A DNA stretch of 64,000 nucleotides. Source: Sphingobium indicum B90A. Lineage in GTDB: Bacteria > Pseudomonadota > Alphaproteobacteria > Sphingomonadales > Sphingomonadaceae. This document shows positions 62,323 through 64,000 of the stretch, in pieces. Made by a program: the position numbers and the translations under genes. Numbering within the stretch: the first letter of the stretch is position 1; each line of letters starts with the position of its first letter. The notes under the pieces are model-generated. The model was not told the origin of the DNA and searched no databases. It saw nothing but the letters and a program-made list of their open reading frames with translations. The stretch is taken from positions 1,240,001-1,304,000 of the forward strand of contig NZ_CP013070.1 of the NCBI RefSeq assembly GCF_000264945.2, written 5' to 3'.

Positions 62323-63290
62323 ATGAGCATCTGCTTGGCGCCAACCGGACACTGACATTCGCGGAGGCTGTCATACTCTATCCAGCGAACCCGAAAACGG
62401 CCACCTACCTGATTCCCATCGTGGAAGAGTGGGGCAAGAAGCTGCTGTCATCCATCGCCCCGAAAGACGTCCGGGCACTGGCGCAGAAGATCTATCCCGA
62501 TGCCTCGACCGACACATGGACGCGTCAGGTCATCACGCCGGTTCGCGCTGTCATCAACAGCTTTCGAGACAGCGACAAGGGCGAGGCATTCCGGGTCAAG
62601 GGCTTCTCGAAACAGGAGCGCATCAAGCAGGATAAGCGGCGCGGGAAACGCAGTCGGATCAAGCGCGAGCCGGGCAGTTGGGAATGGCTGCTGAAATTCC
62701 GCCAGCACGCCCCACAGCGCCATGCGGCCTTGGCTCTAACCATGTTCGTGACCGGAGCGAGGATCAGTCAGGCCGTCCAGATGCATCCCAAAGACCATTG
62801 CAAACTGGATGAGGGTCTTATCTGCATTCCAGGCGCCAAAGGGCATGAGGACCGCTGGTTGCCAATTCCCGCCGAACTGGTGGAGGAATTGAAGTCGCTC
62901 CCTCTGATGTGGCCGCGCGGGGCGAAGCGGACCGACGAGAACCTCCGCCTCTTCGGCTTCGCGGACCGCTCCAGTCCGCGCAAGGGATGGACCAAGGCGT
63001 GCAAGGAAGCTGAGATACCCTTCATCCCGTTCCACGCAGCCGGTCGCCACGGCTTCGGGCAGGAGATGAACGTCCGCCAATCGATCGATGAGAAGGCGGC
63101 GGGGGAATTCGGTGGCTGGGCAGACACCGCCCTTATGAAGCGCACCTACACCCATGCCGAAGAGGTCGCCGGAAAGGTTCACGAAGCCTTCTATCGTGGC
63201 CTGAGAGAGGCTGAAAAACTCACCAAGATTTCACTTTCCGCTGGTGCTATTCCGTACAAATCGCGTACAAAGCAGAAGAAGAAGGGATGA
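62163..63290 (+). CDS. Tyrosine-type integrase
   Basis: 375 residues from ATG 62163 (GGAGACAAACG upstream). N-terminal MSLEPYKRGSLWWAKGRVEY is an arm-binding-like start. The catalytic domain has Arg in TGARISQAVQM, HxxR-type HAAGRHGFG, and Tyr in KRTYTHAEEV. It integrates the phage in tRNA-Val and lies 41 nt before attR. Confidence 0.93.
   Translation: MSLEPYKRGSLWWAKGRVEYLGKPITEYYRCSTGASEAAGAWAWCRDEEERRINEHLLGANRTLTFAEAVILYPANPKTATYLIPIVEEWGKKLLSSIAPKDVRALAQKIYPDASTDTWTRQVITPVRAVINSFRDSDKGEAFRVKGFSKQERIKQDKRRGKRSRIKREPGSWEWLLKFRQHAPQRHAALALTMFVTGARISQAVQMHPKDHCKLDEGLICIPGAKGHEDRWLPIPAELVEELKSLPLMWPRGAKRTDENLRLFGFADRSSPRKGWTKACKEAEIPFIPFHAAGRHGFGQEMNVRQSIDEKAAGEFGGWADTALMKRTYTHAEEVAGKVHEAFYRGLREAEKLTKISLSAGAIPYKSRTKQKKKG
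63253..63269 (+). promoter_or_regulatory. Candidate integrase arm-type site (right)
   Basis: CGTACAAATCGCGTACA, inside the last codons of the integrase gene, differs at one base from the copy at 18009-18025. In the circular phage the two would flank the core. Confidence 0.55.
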
Positions 63291-63331
63291 ATATGTCTTT
63301 CGATTCAACGCGGTATCTGAACCGGATTTCT

Positions 63332-63380
63332 CCCTTCACACGGGTGGGGTCACAGGTTCAATCCCTGTCGCGCCCACCAT
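63332..63380 (+). other. attR core (tRNA-Val 3' fragment)
   Basis: 49 bp identical to 17857-17905. It lacks the 5' half of the tRNA, so no functional tRNA is made here. Host sequence resumes at 63381. Confidence 0.93.
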
Positions 63381-63506
63381 GGCCCGTCTGGAACCGGCCA
63401 TGGGTTTGAAGAAATATTATTTCTCAACATTGATCTTTTCATCCGCTTGGCGCTAATTTCGCGCGCATGCGCTGCGGCTCTGTCGCGGTCCAAGCAAGGG
63501 ATGAAA

Positions 63507-64000
63507 ATGTCGCCATATCTGAAAAGCGGCGCGGCTGTCGGCGCGCTGTTGCTTTCCGTGATTTCCGCCCAGGCGCAGGAAAAGCTGACGCTGGAGCGGG
63601 TGTTCGCCAGTCCCGACCTGTCCGGTCCGCAGCCCAGGGCGTTGAAGCTGTCCCCCGACGGCAAGCTGGTGACGCTGCTGAAACCGCGGACGGATGAGAA
63701 GGAGCGGCTCGACCTGTGGGCGGTGGATACGTCCACGGGCGCGGAACGAATGCTGGTCGATTCGAAGAAGACCGGCAGCGGCGCGGAGCTTTCCGAGGCG
63801 GAGAAAATGCAGCGGGAGCGGGATCGCTCCGTCGCGGGCAGCACCGGCATCGTCGGCTATGACTGGGCGCCGGACGGGAAATCCATCCTGGTGCCGGTCG
63901 ATGGCGACCTTTATCTGGCGGCGCTGGACGGAAAGGTGACGCGGCTCACCGATACGCCGGACGGGGAACTGAACGGAGTGGTCAGTCCGAAGGGCGGCTA
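63507..64000 (+). CDS. S9-family prolyl oligopeptidase / DPP-IV-like peptidase, 5' part
   Basis: 164 residues before the window ends. ATG 63507 has AAGGG at good spacing; ATG 63501 is also possible. A signal peptide (YLKSGAAVGALLLSVISAQA) directs export. The mature start EKLTLERVFASPDLSG and later YDWAPDGKSILVPVDGDLYL are beta-propeller repeats of DPP-IV N-terminal domains. The catalytic domain is outside. It stands directly after attR with about 125 nt of host spacer. Confidence 0.85.
   Translation, partial: MSPYLKSGAAVGALLLSVISAQAQEKLTLERVFASPDLSGPQPRALKLSPDGKLVTLLKPRTDEKERLDLWAVDTSTGAERMLVDSKKTGSGAELSEAEKMQRERDRSVAGSTGIVGYDWAPDGKSILVPVDGDLYLAALDGKVTRLTDTPDGELNGVVSPKGG

Larger units (their letters stand above)
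17857..63380. mobile_element. Complete BPP-1-like podoviral prophage in tRNA-Val
   Basis: Bounded by a 49-bp exact repeat of the tRNA-Val 3' part. Contains integrase, excisionase-like gene, CI/Cro-type switch, replication, packaging, head, short-tail, ejection, tailspike and lysis genes. Unit length between matching att positions is 45,475 bp. Terminase, portal, Bbp19- and Bbp16-like proteins and T7-like tail and internal proteins identify a podovirus related to Bordetella phage BPP-1. No structural gene is visibly broken, so it may be inducible; that is inference. Confidence 0.93.

Noticed and set aside
63332..63380. A second tRNA-Val gene at the right end.
   Set aside because: Only the 3' part is present; no acceptor 5' strand or D arm precedes it. 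It is attR.

Overview
The window is GC-rich alphaproteobacterial DNA, most likely from a sphingomonad (Sphingobium/Sphingomonas type). I infer this from protein sequence style, gene order and intergenic repeat families; no rRNA or species marker is present. It holds two host segments separated by a complete prophage.

Host left arm (1-17904). First comes a propionyl-CoA catabolic cluster on the + strand: 3' end of pccB, methylmalonyl-CoA epimerase, methylmalonyl-CoA mutase (scpA), biotin synthase (bioB) and biotinylated pccA. Together they carboxylate propionyl-CoA, epimerise and isomerise it to succinyl-CoA, and bioB makes the cofactor that PccA needs. A CsaA-like tRNA-binding protein, an MHS-type MFS transporter and alanine racemase follow. 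A polyhydroxyalkanoate set comes next (phaA and a class III-like PhaC on the minus strand, phaR diverging on the + strand), then proS, hslUV, a small Cys-rich protein and an entericidin-like lipoprotein missed by a 60-aa cutoff. Intergenic spaces carry several families of REP-like inverted repeats.

Prophage (17857-63380, about 45.5 kb). It is integrated in a tRNA-Val(CAC) gene. A 49-bp exact duplication of the tRNA 3' part marks attL and attR, and a 17-bp element lies just inside each end as a candidate integrase arm site. The structural genes (terminase, portal, Bbp19-like, scaffold-like, capsid, Bbp16-type cement protein, T7-like tail tube and internal virion proteins) resemble Bordetella podovirus BPP-1, but no diversity-generating retroelement is visible. 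From attL: a + strand cluster with a C5 and an N4/N6 DNA methyltransferase plus a thermonuclease; then a long minus-strand block that is transcribed from the immunity region leftwards and carries early regulators, AAA+ ATPase, GapR-like protein, RusA resolvase, replication initiator with an internal iteron cluster, packaging, head, tail, ejection proteins, tailspike and an overlapping lysis cassette. The immunity region (about 53.9-55.4 kb) has a divergent Cro-like/CI-like pair. A + strand early-right operon runs to RecT, accessory genes, an excisionase-like gene and the integrase next to attR.

Regulatory signals read directly: a 16-bp imperfect palindrome (GTWGGA-N4-TCCWAC) at six sites around the repressor, two of them exactly between -35 and -10 hexamers; and a 12-mer (CCGTCGATTCAA on the minus strand) at three intergenic sites, each 18 nt before an AT-rich hexamer, which I propose as late promoters. 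Several small genes below usual length cutoffs fit by 1-4 nt overlaps into the operons; one appears to start with ATT.

Host right arm (63381-64000): the 5' end of an S9 prolyl oligopeptidase/DPP-IV-like secreted peptidase. No stretch longer than 300 nt lacks a gene.
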